Source: Tilletia caries (taxonomy: Eukaryota; Basidiomycota; Exobasidiomycetes; Tilletiales; Tilletiaceae). Taken from it: 64,000 nucleotides of DNA. This document shows, piece after piece, positions 36,648-46,732 of this stretch. A program made the translations under genes and the position numbers. Position 1 is the stretch's first letter. Every line of letters begins with the position of its first letter. The notes below the pieces were generated by a model. The model made no database searches and was not told where the DNA came from. It saw nothing but the letters and a program-made list of their open reading frames with translations. Location of the stretch: contig JALUTQ010000005.1 of NCBI GenBank assembly GCA_032718865.1, positions 1,860,001 to 1,924,000 of the forward strand. Reading direction: 5' to 3'.

Positions 36648-38615
36648 ATGGCTGACGCACCGAACGACGACCGTCAACCGCCCACTGCCCCCCGCTCTCC
36701 ATTATACAGACACCCTCACTCTACTTCACCCTCCTCACTCGACCATCACACCACACCACTCCCACACACACTACCTCTTCCTCAAGATCCTTCTTCTGCT
36801 TCACGCACTTTGTTCCCACAGTCTCCGACACCAGCTCCACGCGCGACTCGTCCACACAACCGCCCACGTCTCGCCATGTCTGGTCGTCAGTCTCCTTCGC
36901 TCCTTGGCGAGGCGGGATCCATCTCTGCCTCCTCTTCTTCCGCCGAGGCCCCGCCCGACAGCATCGCCACCGCTCTCGCCAATATCCTGTCCGAGGTCGG
37001 CGGTCTACGGCGCTCAATCCAGCGCCTCGACGGACGAATGGACACCGTGGTGGACAGGGTCAACAAGGTGGAAAACTGGATTCCCAACGTTGAAGGAGAT
37101 ACGTCTTCGGAACGACAACTCGATGCCGGTTCCATCGCCGACTCCGCTCGACACACAATCACCCGCCTCGACCCGGCCGTCACACCCGCGGCCATCACGT
37201 CTTCGATCGATCCGACACGCGATCTTCCCCCTCACCTCCTACCTCGGTCACCTCTCCAACCCCTTGCTGCCCGCCACGTTGACTTTGGCGGCCCCGAGTC
37301 TGCACGCGCAGGATCCGAGCGCGCCGTGTCCGAACACGCTGCGTCGCCGTCTCGTCCTCCGCGTCCGGACAAAGCTGCTGGTCGCTCCGGCACCCCACAC
37401 GAGCTGAAGCCGCCACAGGTGCAGGCGTTCCGCGCGCTCACTTCGAAGGAGAAGGCGGCCATTCAGCGCCTTTCTGCGCTGCTCGGGCGGCCGGTCCGTG
37501 ACTGCCTCGACGGAGACACTTCGTTGGTCGACCTCCTGTCCGACCCGGTCCCGGGATCGAACGAGCAGCTCCAGCCCCAGTCTCCATCCACCCCCACCAG
37601 TCCGACTCAGCCTCTACCACCGACCACCCCTCCTGACTCACCAAACCACCCGCGCACCCTCATTTGCCGGCAGGAGTTCATCGGTACATTCGAGGGCCAA
37701 TCCATGGAGGTGGAGAACTTCGTCAGCCAGATTCGGGACGTCTGGCGCTCCAACCGTCAGCCCGAGTGGGAACGCGCGGTCGTCCGCGCCCTTCCTATGG
37801 CGCTCAAGGGTGACGCCGCGGCGTGGCATCAGGGCCTCGACGACACCGAGGCCGACTCTCTCACCTCGGTCGACAAGTGGATCGCCGCCCTTCGCGAAGC
37901 CTTCCCGGTCAACGTCATTCGGCTACGCGACGAGGCTCACAACCGAGCCTGGCGTCCCCATCACGAGTCGGCCAGCGCATACTTCCACCACAAGCTGCGT
38001 CTTCTTCGGCAGGCCTGGGGATACGGTCAGTCTGATGAGCGACTTGTGTCGGACATCCGTTCCGGCTTCCCCTCGACGTTCCGCGTCATGCTGCGCATCC
38101 CGCAACGAGGTGCCACGCTGAAGGCCCTGCGTTTGCAGATCACCGAGTACGAACCGGAGTGGGAAGAGATGTACCCCGCTCCCTCATCCAGAGCTCCAAC
38201 GGCGGCTTCCGCCCACTCCGCTGCTCGAAACGGGCCGCCCAAGTCTACGGCACCTCCTTCTGGAACTGCCGCGGCCACGGCCCGCTCCGCCTCGGCGCCG
38301 GCATCGCCGGCTGCCGCCCAATCGTCTCCGTCCAACTCGACGGGTGCTTTCGGTCTCGCCGCGACATACGATCCGTCTCGTATCACCCCCGCAGCCAACG
38401 GCAAGAAGCGTATCTATCGGCGACTCGACAACAATGAGCCGATGGAGTTGAACCGGCCTTGCGGACGCTGTGGGCAGGACCACTTCAACTTCGAACACTA
38501 TCACATCAACGCCCCCCAGGTCCGCATGCTGGAGATCTGGCCGGGCGATGATGAATACCCGGTGGTCGAGGAGGAAGCGGTCGGTGTTGAGGAGGTTCGG
38601 TCGGATTTCTGGTAG
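36648..38615 (+). CDS. Gypsy gag polyprotein
   Basis: 655 codons, intact. N-terminal Ser/Pro-rich region, a short coiled segment (LRRSIQRLDGRMDTVVDRVN), a retrotransposon gag capsid-like domain (QEFIGTFEGQSMEVENFVSQ; WERAVVRALPMALKGDAAAW; AYFHHKLRLLRQAWGYG), and a C-terminal CGRCGQDHFNFEHYH zinc-binding-like motif. Gag ends in TAG at 38613-38615, preceded by GGATTTC (38603-38609), a likely -1 frameshift site to pol. Confidence 0.85.
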   Translation: MADAPNDDRQPPTAPRSPLYRHPHSTSPSSLDHHTTPLPHTLPLPQDPSSASRTLFPQSPTPAPRATRPHNRPRLAMSGRQSPSLLGEAGSISASSSSAEAPPDSIATALANILSEVGGLRRSIQRLDGRMDTVVDRVNKVENWIPNVEGDTSSERQLDAGSIADSARHTITRLDPAVTPAAITSSIDPTRDLPPHLLPRSPLQPLAARHVDFGGPESARAGSERAVSEHAASPSRPPRPDKAAGRSGTPHELKPPQVQAFRALTSKEKAAIQRLSALLGRPVRDCLDGDTSLVDLLSDPVPGSNEQLQPQSPSTPTSPTQPLPPTTPPDSPNHPRTLICRQEFIGTFEGQSMEVENFVSQIRDVWRSNRQPEWERAVVRALPMALKGDAAAWHQGLDDTEADSLTSVDKWIAALREAFPVNVIRLRDEAHNRAWRPHHESASAYFHHKLRLLRQAWGYGQSDERLVSDIRSGFPSTFRVMLRIPQRGATLKALRLQITEYEPEWEEMYPAPSSRAPTAASAHSAARNGPPKSTAPPSGTAAATARSASAPASPAAAQSSPSNSTGAFGLAATYDPSRITPAANGKKRIYRRLDNNEPMELNRPCGRCGQDHFNFEHYHINAPQVRMLEIWPGDDEYPVVEEEAVGVEEVRSDFW

Positions 38616-38653
38616 TCCGCGACGACTCTAAACTAGACCAAGCACCCGCGGCG

Positions 38654-40072
38654 ATGCACAACATGCGGCCCCCTCCTCATCCTCCCGACAAGGACGAGGG
38701 TACCGCTGCTGCTCGACCCGACTCGGGTCCGGAGAAGAGTGTGATGGGAGGGACGACGACGCTGGTTTCTACACCCCCTTCCATAACACATGGGTCTGGC
38801 CTTGCGACCGCCATGTCCACTTCAATGAATGACGATGCACAACCTTCATCAAACACTGCTTGCCTACACTTCGTTGATCGTGGGATCTTCCACGTTGAAC
38901 GGGCCATGCCCGTGAACGACCTCTCACCGCCTCTCGCTGGCGTCACCCGTCGTTTCGGCGATGTGGTCGCTCTGCCCCCGACGGCTGCTACCGGCACGGG
39001 AACGGGCTATCGAAACCATGTCCCTCTTACCGTTCACATCCGCATCAACGGCACCGACAGCCGTGCCCTTCCCTCCCTCCTCGATACCGGCGCTTCCCTC
39101 TCGGTCATCGACGCCGATCTTCTTCGCAGATTGGGGGGCTCGCCACAAGGACACCCTATGCGGGTCCAGGGCCTCGGGGACGCCAAAACGCTCGGTTGGA
39201 CCACGGTGTCCGTCTTCGTTGACGGGTCTAATCTCGACGGGCGTCGGGTTCACCTGGAGTTCCGTCAAGACTTTCACGTTCTCCCCCGTTTTGCGCCCGG
39301 CCTCTGCCTGGGACAAGATTTCATCGCTGCCCACGATGTCTCTATTTCTCCCGCTCGGGGTCGAGGACGTATCGGCCCTTACACCTTCCCCGTCACCGAG
39401 CGGATTGACGGTCCGTACGGCAAGGATGTTCAACTCGTCACCTCCGCCGACCTCGTCATCCCTCCCGGCTTCCAGGCCTGGGTTCCGGTCGGCGCCGCTT
39501 CCTTGGTTCCCGGGGTCGACTACGCCGTCGCTCCACGTCTCTCGGTTTCGGACGATGAGTCCGTTCGCCTTGCGGGACCTACCGGGATGATGGGGCACCA
39601 GCCTCGGGCCCACATCCTCCTCGGCAACTACGGCTGCGCTCCCGCCCATCTGCGTCGTGGTACTGTTGTCGCCGATGCCACTGCGGCACGGGTTGGAGAC
39701 GTCGCGGCCCCCACCAGCGAGCTCTTCGAGCTGACACCCGCTTCTGCGGCGCCTGTCTCTGATCCCGACTCGGCGGCCGACGCTCCGGGTGCAGACGAGG
39801 ACCTGGATCCTGGCGTCCCTCTGGATGTCTTTGAGGGGACCGAGCCCACCGGCAGCTCTCTGGTCCAGGACGCCGCGACAACCCTCGTCGATGACGCTTT
39901 CCGCATCGGCGTGGACTCCCAGGGTCAGCCTCCTCCGGCAGTCGTTGATCTGCTTCGTCGCCACACTTCCGCCTTCGCACTCGACGGACGGCCGGGACGG
40001 GTAGACGGTTTCGACATAGGCTCGGATGACCGGCTCCAGGATGACCGCCTTGGCGTCTTCCCTGGGCGCTGA
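38654..40072 (+). CDS. Gypsy pol, aspartic protease part
   Basis: Probably translated as a gag-pol fusion: the frame is open upstream of this ATG to the gag end (VVRDDSKLDQAPAA). It contains the retropepsin motif LPSLLDTGASLSVIDADLL (catalytic DTGA) and LCLGQDFIAAHDVSISPARG. It then enters the linker before reverse transcriptase (PAVVDLLRRHTSAFALD) and ends early at 40072, where an internal deletion and frame change join it to integrase. Confidence 0.8.
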   Translation: MHNMRPPPHPPDKDEGTAAARPDSGPEKSVMGGTTTLVSTPPSITHGSGLATAMSTSMNDDAQPSSNTACLHFVDRGIFHVERAMPVNDLSPPLAGVTRRFGDVVALPPTAATGTGTGYRNHVPLTVHIRINGTDSRALPSLLDTGASLSVIDADLLRRLGGSPQGHPMRVQGLGDAKTLGWTTVSVFVDGSNLDGRRVHLEFRQDFHVLPRFAPGLCLGQDFIAAHDVSISPARGRGRIGPYTFPVTERIDGPYGKDVQLVTSADLVIPPGFQAWVPVGAASLVPGVDYAVAPRLSVSDDESVRLAGPTGMMGHQPRAHILLGNYGCAPAHLRRGTVVADATAARVGDVAAPTSELFELTPASAAPVSDPDSAADAPGADEDLDPGVPLDVFEGTEPTGSSLVQDAATTLVDDAFRIGVDSQGQPPPAVVDLLRRHTSAFALDGRPGRVDGFDIGSDDRLQDDRLGVFPGR

Positions 40073-41351
40073 ACTCACCCCGTCGTCTCCGTTTCACCAG
40101 CAAGCCAACGCCGTCGAACGTTCGATCCAAACCGTTCAGAAGGTCCTTCAGGCCTTGTCCGTCGACTCCCGCGCTCATTGGGATCGGCGTGCCCTTCCCG
40201 CGGCGGAACTCGCCATCAACTCCTCGCCCTCGTTGACGACCGGCCAACGCCCTTTCGACCTGGTCTTCGTCGACCACCCGTCGATTGTGCATGCCGTCTT
40301 CGATAACGAGGAACATCTTGGTGTTGCCTCTTTCCCCGAGCGCCTTGCTGCCGCTTCCTATCGTCTGGAGGACGCTCGCGCTGCCATCGTGACCGCTCGG
40401 CGCGAACAGAAGCGACGCTATGATGCTCGTCATGCTCCTCTGCCGACGTTGCAGCCTGGCGACCAGTTGTTCGTTCGGCTGAAGGATCGCCCAATCCCGC
40501 ACGCTATCGGCGACAAGATGGACTCACGCAAGCTGGGGCCGTTCCCTGTTGAGGAGGTGCTTTCCCCGCATCGGCTTCGTCTGCGCCTGCCGGCCGATGT
40601 CGCGGTCGACCCTGTTTTCAACATCGAACAGGTCGACCCGGTTCCATCTTCTCCCGACCCCTTCGCTCCGCACCGCACTCGGGTGCCGGACTTCGTTGAT
40701 GACGGGCTCGACGGCGTCCATGCTGGTTCTCCTCCGTTGTCCGGTTCTGCTCTCGAGTCCGCGATCGACCAGGGGCTCCCCGCGCTGGACTTGTCGGCAC
40801 CGTCCGTCCTGCCGCAACCTGCGTCGCCGATCGAGTCTCGCGCTCGTCGTCCGCCGGCGCGTCTTGACGACTTTGTTCTCGGCACGATGCAGCCGCGATC
40901 CGACGATCTCGCGGCCGCTCTTCGTGGGCCGTTGGCCCGTCCTCGCTCAATGGTGGTCAATGGCCGTCGCGTGCGTCTGGTTGAGCGGCCGGTCGCTTTC
41001 ATCTCGCGCTTGACAGCTCCCGCCGAGAAGAAGCTAGTCGCCAGCGAGCTCGAACTCTCGTGCCTCGCCTGGGCGCACACGAAGTTCGCCCACTTGATCG
41101 AGGGGGCCTTTGTCACCGTGGTGACCGACCACTCTCCAATGGAGAAGATGTTACAGTCTCAGAACGCTGTGCATTACGGACCGACCATCTCGCGTTGCAG
41201 GGCCGTCCTCCTCCCCCACCTCACCAACCTCCGGTTTGTCTACCGTCCGGGGCCGCGCCACAACAACGTCGATGCGCTCTCGAGACTGGTAACTGACCCG
41301 GGACGGTCAGCTTCTGGCGGTGGGGATGTGCTGGGTGGCCCAAGCTCATGA
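40026..41351 (+). pseudogene. Gypsy pol remnant: integrase C-terminal half followed by RNase H fragment
   Basis: The frame begins inside the integrase core (SRMTALASSLGAELTPSSPF, HQQANAVERSIQTVQKVL: the catalytic Glu region), has the RKLGPFPVEEVLSPHRLRLR C-terminal domain, then an unusual continuation: an RNase H segment (RPVAFISRLTAPAEKKLVAS, TDHSPMEKML, YRPGPRHNNVDALSRL). The first catalytic Asp region of RNase H is absent. Normal Gypsy order is protease, RT, RNase H, integrase, so this is rearranged. The stop falls within the 3' LTR. Confidence 0.75.
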
Positions 41352-41795
41352 CCAGACTCCGTCCCAGACCCAGCTTCTAATTACCACTCATAGTGGACTC
41401 AGACTCCCTAGACTCCAGACTTCCCAGACTCACTTCTGCCAGTTCGCTTTCCCGCGCTCGCGCCACGCGCTCGCCACGCGTCTTCTCTCTTCTTGCTCCC
41501 TCATCATTGCGCAATGTCGTGCCACTCCTCTCTTCCCTTTTCATGCTCCAATTCCCCCGCCTATAAAACGGCTCCTCCCCATTGTACCATAGTGAAATCC
41601 ACAAGCTTTTCACACAGATCTTTCTATTAGTATAGTCTCGACTATCGGCTCAGGGTCCGCAGTCTCCTTCGCTTCGGACGCGTTGGAACTACTGCTCCCT
41701 TTCGCCAAGAAGGCTCTGTCGGCTAAAGGTTTCATTTCACTAATTACTCCGCACCCGCATACAGGTGAATCCTTATCCAGCTGCACTCTAGCATA
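41327..41795 (+). repeat. 3' LTR of Gypsy-type element
   Basis: 469 bp, intact, the same sequence by eye as the 5' LTR with the insertion removed. Confidence 0.9.
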
Positions 41796-42042
41796 CAAGG
41801 ACGACAGGAACACAAGCAGAGACGTTGCGGCTGCTCTGTTCGAGCCAGTAACAAGCGACCTCACGTTCGACTTCGTCTGCTAACTTCCGCATCCACCACC
41901 GCCTCATCTTCCCCCTTCATCACTCGCCAAAAGCCCCAAACCTGATACCTTGGTCAACTTCCGATCCAATAGTACGCGAAACTCAGCTCGCATTGCGACG
42001 GACGTCAGGACCGGTGGAAAGGGGGGTAGGGGAGAAGAAGCA

Positions 42043-42727
42043 GGACTATTCTATTTACCGCGCCCCCGCGGTTCCCGGGATTGACCGCGCCTGCGAGTAA
42101 CAAAGGGAAACTTCTGCAGACCGCGCCTCGTGTCACAAAATAATCACGTGCACAAGCTTTGCGCTGGGACCTCTCAGGGCCACACTTAGACCTCCCGCGG
42201 CCGCGCTTGGACCTCTGGATGCCAGATTTGGCGCAGATGAGGCATGGACACAACCTTACTTCCTTGTCCCTTCGCCATCGCCGAGATGATGCCCGACCAA
42301 AGGCGATGGTGACCTATTGCCCGTTCAATGAGTGTTGATGACCCTTGAGACTCCATTTTACAGTCTTACGGCCTGAAATTTCAAAATTAAAATTAGATGC
42401 CACATGTAGGCCATAGGCCTTATGAGGAAGCACCGCAGCAATAAGGGGAAAAGCTGTCAGATGTCAGACCTGGTGGCTGGGTGGCTACCTACGAGGTCTT
42501 GCTTGGGCAGACGCCTTTGAAAACACCAGAGGATGGCCTATTGTGCCTTTAGGCTGACTGCGGGAAGCGCGCTGGGTCCCGAGTTGAACAAGAGAGTTTA
42601 AGGTTGGATGAGGGTCTGACAGAAATTTAGAGTTTCACGTGCGGTTCACAGAATTTTACCGCGCTTTTCGGTGAGGGCGCGGTTCTCATATGACACCGCG
42701 CCCGGGGCGCGGTAAATAGAATTGTCC
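42043..42727. mobile_element. Mutator-like non-autonomous TIR element
   Basis: 685 bp with 24-bp terminal inverted repeats (GGAC, one mismatched base, then ATTCTATTTACCGCGCCCC) and a 9-bp duplication GAAGAAGCA (42034-42042, 42728-42736). A 9-bp duplication is typical of Mutator-like elements. No transposase. It lies in the 3' untranslated tail of the Copia-type element. GCGCGGT-type motifs recur in the interior. Confidence 0.85.
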
Positions 42728-42803
42728 GAAGAAGCAGGGGAGATATTGCAAGGCGATTCAGTGTATTTCGAGAGAGAATAATCCGCCAATTGTGGTAGGG
42801 GAG

Positions 42804-42893
42804 TGTGAGATAGCCCCCATTGTCGTCTTAGTCTCTACCTCCACTTTTCTCTTCACTTGCAATACACCACCATCACACCTACCTTTTTCCACA
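42804..42893 (+). repeat. 3' LTR of Copia-type element
   Basis: 90 bp, same ends as 33641-33737, followed by the AAATC duplication. Confidence 0.85.
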
Positions 42894-44232
42894 AAATCCG
42901 ATGTAGGTTGAGGTTTATCACAATTCACAGGATGGTACGGTATTTTGACTTTTATCCCAGGATGGTCCTATGGCGTCCCCCCGGAGGCCCTCTAGACCCC
43001 ATTGAGGCCCGCTGGTTATGGGGTCTAGGGGATCCCTCCCCCAGCTTTAAAAGAGCCACTTCAACACCAGTCTTCCCACTAAAAGGCAATCTCCTCATTT
43101 CAGGAAGCTTACACCACATTGTAATCAGGATTCAGGACTACAAACCTGAGCTCAGACAGTTACAACTGATTTGTTGCTTTTCCCACGCGGCGCGTTAGAA
43201 ACCTTCCAAACCACTCTTTGGGAGGCAGCTTCGTCCTACACACACACCGTCGCCGGGCCGGCACGGTCATCTGGGCGGGGGGACTTCGCCCCCCCGGACC
43301 CCCCCAATGCCATACATACATAGTCGTGACCTTTATGTAACCAACCTTTGCACCTGTCTTGGAAGCAACACATTTCTTCAACCCAGACGACTGATGCAAC
43401 TTCGTACCTTTGGACTTTTTGGGGAGCCCCGCCCCCCGCCCAGCTGATAGAAATGCATTGCTTCCCATTCGGGCCGTGGGATAGCCGGAGTGGGAAGAAC
43501 ATCGATCATGTACAACCACAGCGATGTCACTACTTCCACGTTACCACCACGGCACCACCAACGAAACCCACGGCCACGAAATGAAGTAAACAACACAAAT
43601 TGCTTCCCGCTGGAAACAGCGCTGAGTTGCCCTCATCATTTCCGCTACCTCCTTCACCGCTTCACCCAGGCATCAGCCATTTCCCCGCGCTCATGTGTTG
43701 AAGTCATCAATCCCCACGAAAGCCATATATTTTGATTGAATAGAATCTCTTTCACCGTTCTTCCCAGTCTGAGAGGCGCCCACCGGGCGCCGCGTACCAC
43801 TAGTAAGAGCCTAATTCTAACACAAGCCAAACGCCGAACGCGGCGCCGCGGCCCGCCCGATCATCCCCACACCGTGTCGCGAGAGTTCAGAGATCTACCG
43901 CGTTGCTGCGACACCACGTGGCTTCAGTGAACTTACCCTGCCAGCTAAAATCACCACATTCAGCTCCTCGCCTTCCGCCAGAATGCTCGCAGCCAGATCA
44001 AACATAACAATGTTTGGCCAGAAGAAGAGATGAGAGGAAAGATGCTGTACTGATAGAGTAGCGTGCGCCGTTTTCAAGCCTTTAAAGGCTCTCAGTGACT
44101 CAGGAGATGGAAAGATGAGCTGGCAGAGCCTTTCTCTCCGACAGCCTCGCCTCCTTCCTGTCACCGCAATGGACATCATTATGCTAAACGACGAGCAATG
44201 ATATACACCTGGAGACTCTTCTATGCTATGAT
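42894..44232. other. No supported gene; GC-tract and repeat debris
   Basis: 42930-43040 resembles, in inverted orientation, 53580-53700 (shared GGATGGTAC and GGAGGCCCTCTAGACC-type strings). Very GC-rich runs at 43270-43310 and 43415-43445. No splice-consistent coding sequence. Confidence 0.4.
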
Positions 44233-45092
44233 TAAGGATGAGCACGGAGTAAGCCCCGGAGCGGCTTTGCGGGAGCGCCCCGGTTATCCGGGGCCGCACT
44301 CCGGGGGAGCCGGGAGTACGGAGTGAGAATCGGGAGCTTACCTCACCGTTGCCGGAGTACGGAGTTGACTTTTGAGCATTGTAGGAAATTCCCCGGAGTA
44401 CGGAGCTGACCTCTGGGCGTTGCAAAAATTCCCCGGAGTACGGAGTAAATACCTGCGAAATGTGACGGAGTACGGAGTTACCCCCGGAGTCCGGGGCGCT
44501 CCGGGACCTCCACATTTTTTTCTCATAAGGAACATATTTTTCCCATAAACATGAGTATTTTTGAGGGTATTTTTGGGGTCAATTCTCAAAATTCATTTTC
44601 ACAAACCTCATCTCGCAGTCTAAATATGACTAAAACAGCTCTTCAAGCGCTCTCAGACTGTTCTCTTAAGCACAGCTGCTACAAGTTTGATCACGAGCAT
44701 ACACATTTCTGAAATCGTACCATGCTTCGAGATTTGTGAAATCATCTCCCGGAGTACGGAGCTCCCCCGGATTATCCGGGCTCCGTAGCTACGGAGTACG
44801 GAGTAGACTTTCTGAAACACTTCATAATTTGGCGGAGCACGGAGTAAGTTTTTTCTGGTGCTCCTTATGTTGTGAACATTCTACCACTATACTAAAAGGT
44901 GAGACCAGTCTCAACCCAAGTGTCATGGATGATGCATATATCCAACACCTTATCGTGACGGAGTACGGAGTAAGATGCTGGTGTAAGTCTGGAAAGAGAC
45001 GGAGCACGGAGCATCACAGAAAGTCAGCGGAGCGCCCCGGAGTATGAGCCCCGGAGTACGGAGCACTCCGGGGCGCTCCGGGCTCATCCTTA
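44233..45092. mobile_element. Non-autonomous hAT-like element B, copy 2
   Basis: 860 bp; starts TAAGGATGAGCACGGAG and ends GCTCATCCTTA; 8-bp duplication GCTATGAT (44225-44232, 45093-45100). The interior shares the CGGAGTACGGAG arrays with copy 1 but has a different centre. Confidence 0.88.
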
Positions 45093-46496
45093 GCTATGAT
45101 TTCATACTGTGCAAGTGGTTTGGAGTCCTAGAGATGCTTTCCGAGCGTGGGAAGGCTCCAGGTAATTGTTAAAGTATGACAATCATATCATACCTGCTTC
45201 CTTCCCTTTCCTGCAATGAACATCAGTATACTAAGTAGTACACAAAATAACAACTGTAAGATATGCTTGTACTATTCCTCTGTATTAATGGAGGCGTCTG
45301 GAGGCCTGAAGATGCCTTTAAAGCGTCGAATGGCTCGACATAACAATCGATGCATAACAATAATGCTCTTTCTCATGCATCCGTACTCCATGCTGAACCC
45401 GGACCGCTCCATTAAACACAGTATGAGTTCTCACCAGCGATTCCTGATATATCATATAGCTTTAGAGGACGTTTGAATACACGTTGATACTAAAGGGCCA
45501 TCGCACGGGAAGCATTACCGTGACAATAGTTCTCATTCCCCAGACTTTAGTATGGGGTTATATCTGCCCCTTAGATCTTACGGCCGAGACGAATGTTGCA
45601 ACATCGCTCGAATAAAATCTTTCAAAACTTCTTGAAATCTTCTCAAACTTCGCCTGGGTGTCCGTGTTCTAAGCATCCATCGACGCTCTCGATTTCTCCC
45701 AGTTTTATTTATGAAGATAGCAATTTGCTGTTCACATGCCGTCCTTCCGCCGTTCGTTGCCCGTTTCTGTCTCTCTTCCACCTCCACTTTTCCCACGCCT
45801 TCGATAGCCGTAGTCAAAAAGTCAAAACCCTCCGAGGAAGTTCATAGCCATAGTCAAAACTCAAAACCCTCCGAGAATGTTGAAAGGTCTTCAACTTTTT
45901 GACGAACGCATTACGCAGCTACCAAGTACCAACTGCACAACTTACTCCAGCGTTCACTAACCCTCCCTGACCTGCCTACAACTTACAAGTCGTGCCAGTG
46001 GTAAGTTGCTTGAGATACACGCAAACATCTACCAGGTTAATGGTGATGGTAACCCAAAAATCAAAATGCTACTGACTACTGAGTACTGACTACTGGTACT
46101 GACTAGTGACTACTGACTACTGACCAAAATTATTGAGGTCTGACTGTCTGAGTGCTGATATTCCTACGTTCTTTTCTATTCCGATTTTATTTTTGCTGCT
46201 GGTAGATGGTAGTCCGGGGTCCTGATCAGCTTCATCGCTTCTATTTTAATCTCCTACGTTCTACCGGACTTGGCCTTACAATATTGACCCATTGTCATAT
46301 GCATTCATGCTGCATGCTGCATGCATCATCGCGGGCAGCATTGCTTATGTTCTGACTTCTCAGAACCCTCTTGCAAGAACGAATGCACTCACACACTGAG
46401 CGCCATTCTATCAGATGAATGAGATACTGATCTGCTCATCAGCTTATCTGCGCATGGGCTCATTCGCTCATCATATACGTCATGTGTGACAACTCA

Positions 46497-46550
46497 CGGC
46501 GGAGAGCTCGAAGGGTAGCGAAGCTACCCTGAGAGCGAGACGCGGTAAGC
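46497..46550. repeat. Hairpin repeat, copy 1
   Basis: GGCGGAGAGCTCGAA, then GGGTAGC-GAA-GCTACCC, then TGAGAGCGAG. A perfect 7-bp stem with a GAA loop sits inside CTC/GAG outer bases. The second copy is about 180 bp downstream. Confidence 0.7.
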
Positions 46551-46679
46551 GGCAGTCCATATTGATTCATCAACTGTGGCCTGTGAACACCGATCAGGTA
46601 CGCATCACACATGTTACATTACAGCTTTGGCCTTTGGGGAGATCTATCTGCTCATCATCTATGGTGTGTGGAAAATCAT

Positions 46680-46732
46680 GGCGGAGAGCTCGAAGGGTAG
46701 CGAAGCTACCCTGAGAGCGAGGCGCGGAGGGC
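46680..46732. repeat. Hairpin repeat, copy 2
   Basis: Nearly the same as copy 1 through the stem and 20 bp of flank; it diverges after GCGCGG. Confidence 0.7.

Larger units (their letters stand above)
34641..41795 (+). mobile_element. Gypsy-type LTR retrotransposon, internally deleted
   Basis: LTRs start TGTGCT and end AGCATA; target duplication CAAGG (34636-34640, 41796-41800). The primer site TGGTGATGAG follows the 5' LTR at 36630; a polypurine tract (GGCGGTGGGGA) precedes the 3' LTR. Gag and protease are present. Reverse transcriptase and the N-terminal part of integrase are missing; integrase C-terminal part and an RNase H fragment remain. The LTRs (469 bp each once insertions are removed) look identical, so insertion was recent and used enzymes from another copy. 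Confidence 0.88.
33798..41883 (+). pseudogene. Copia-type gag, frameshifted and split by the Gypsy element
   Basis: Starts MSPLAVTEDTLRGISKLEGG with NYHEWSYDTEMVLRGKNLW, shifts frame near 33935-33950, and continues through a UBN2-like gag (LSATAKRDFETRASLALSIL; MTTYLTELKVVVDKLAAVG), an Asn-rich spacer, and a zinc knuckle CDWCGINNHWSVDC (CX2CX4HX4C). The coding sequence stops at 34640 where the Gypsy element entered and resumes at 41801 (DDRNTSRDVAAALFEPVTSD, stop at 41883). Joining at the CAAGG duplication restores the frame, which proves the insertion event. Confidence 0.85.
33641..42893 (+). mobile_element. Gag-only Copia-type LTR retrotransposon, host of nested insertions
   Basis: It is bounded by short LTRs (33641-33737 and 42804-42893; both start TGTGAGATAG and end TTTTTCCACA) and a 5-bp target duplication AAATC (33636-33640, 42894-42898). 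After the 5' LTR comes GGTTATGAGC, a likely tRNA primer site. A purine tract (GGTAGGGGAG) precedes the 3' LTR. With later insertions removed, the internal part is about 1.2 kb and encodes only a gag protein, with no protease, integrase or reverse transcriptase. It fits the non-autonomous TR-GAG type. Confidence 0.85.

Noticed and set aside
38924..40078. 384-codon frame on the - strand
   Set aside because: Antisense of the Gypsy protease region; a by-product of high GC content.
43895..44589. Minus-strand frames with repeated TPYSG-type residues
   Set aside because: Translation of the CGGAGTACGGAGT units of the hAT-like element, not a repeat protein.
44225..45100. Possible CRISPR-like regular repeats in the CGGAGTACGGAG arrays
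   Set aside because: Spacing is irregular, the units lie inside a TIR-bounded element with a target duplication, and the genome is eukaryotic.
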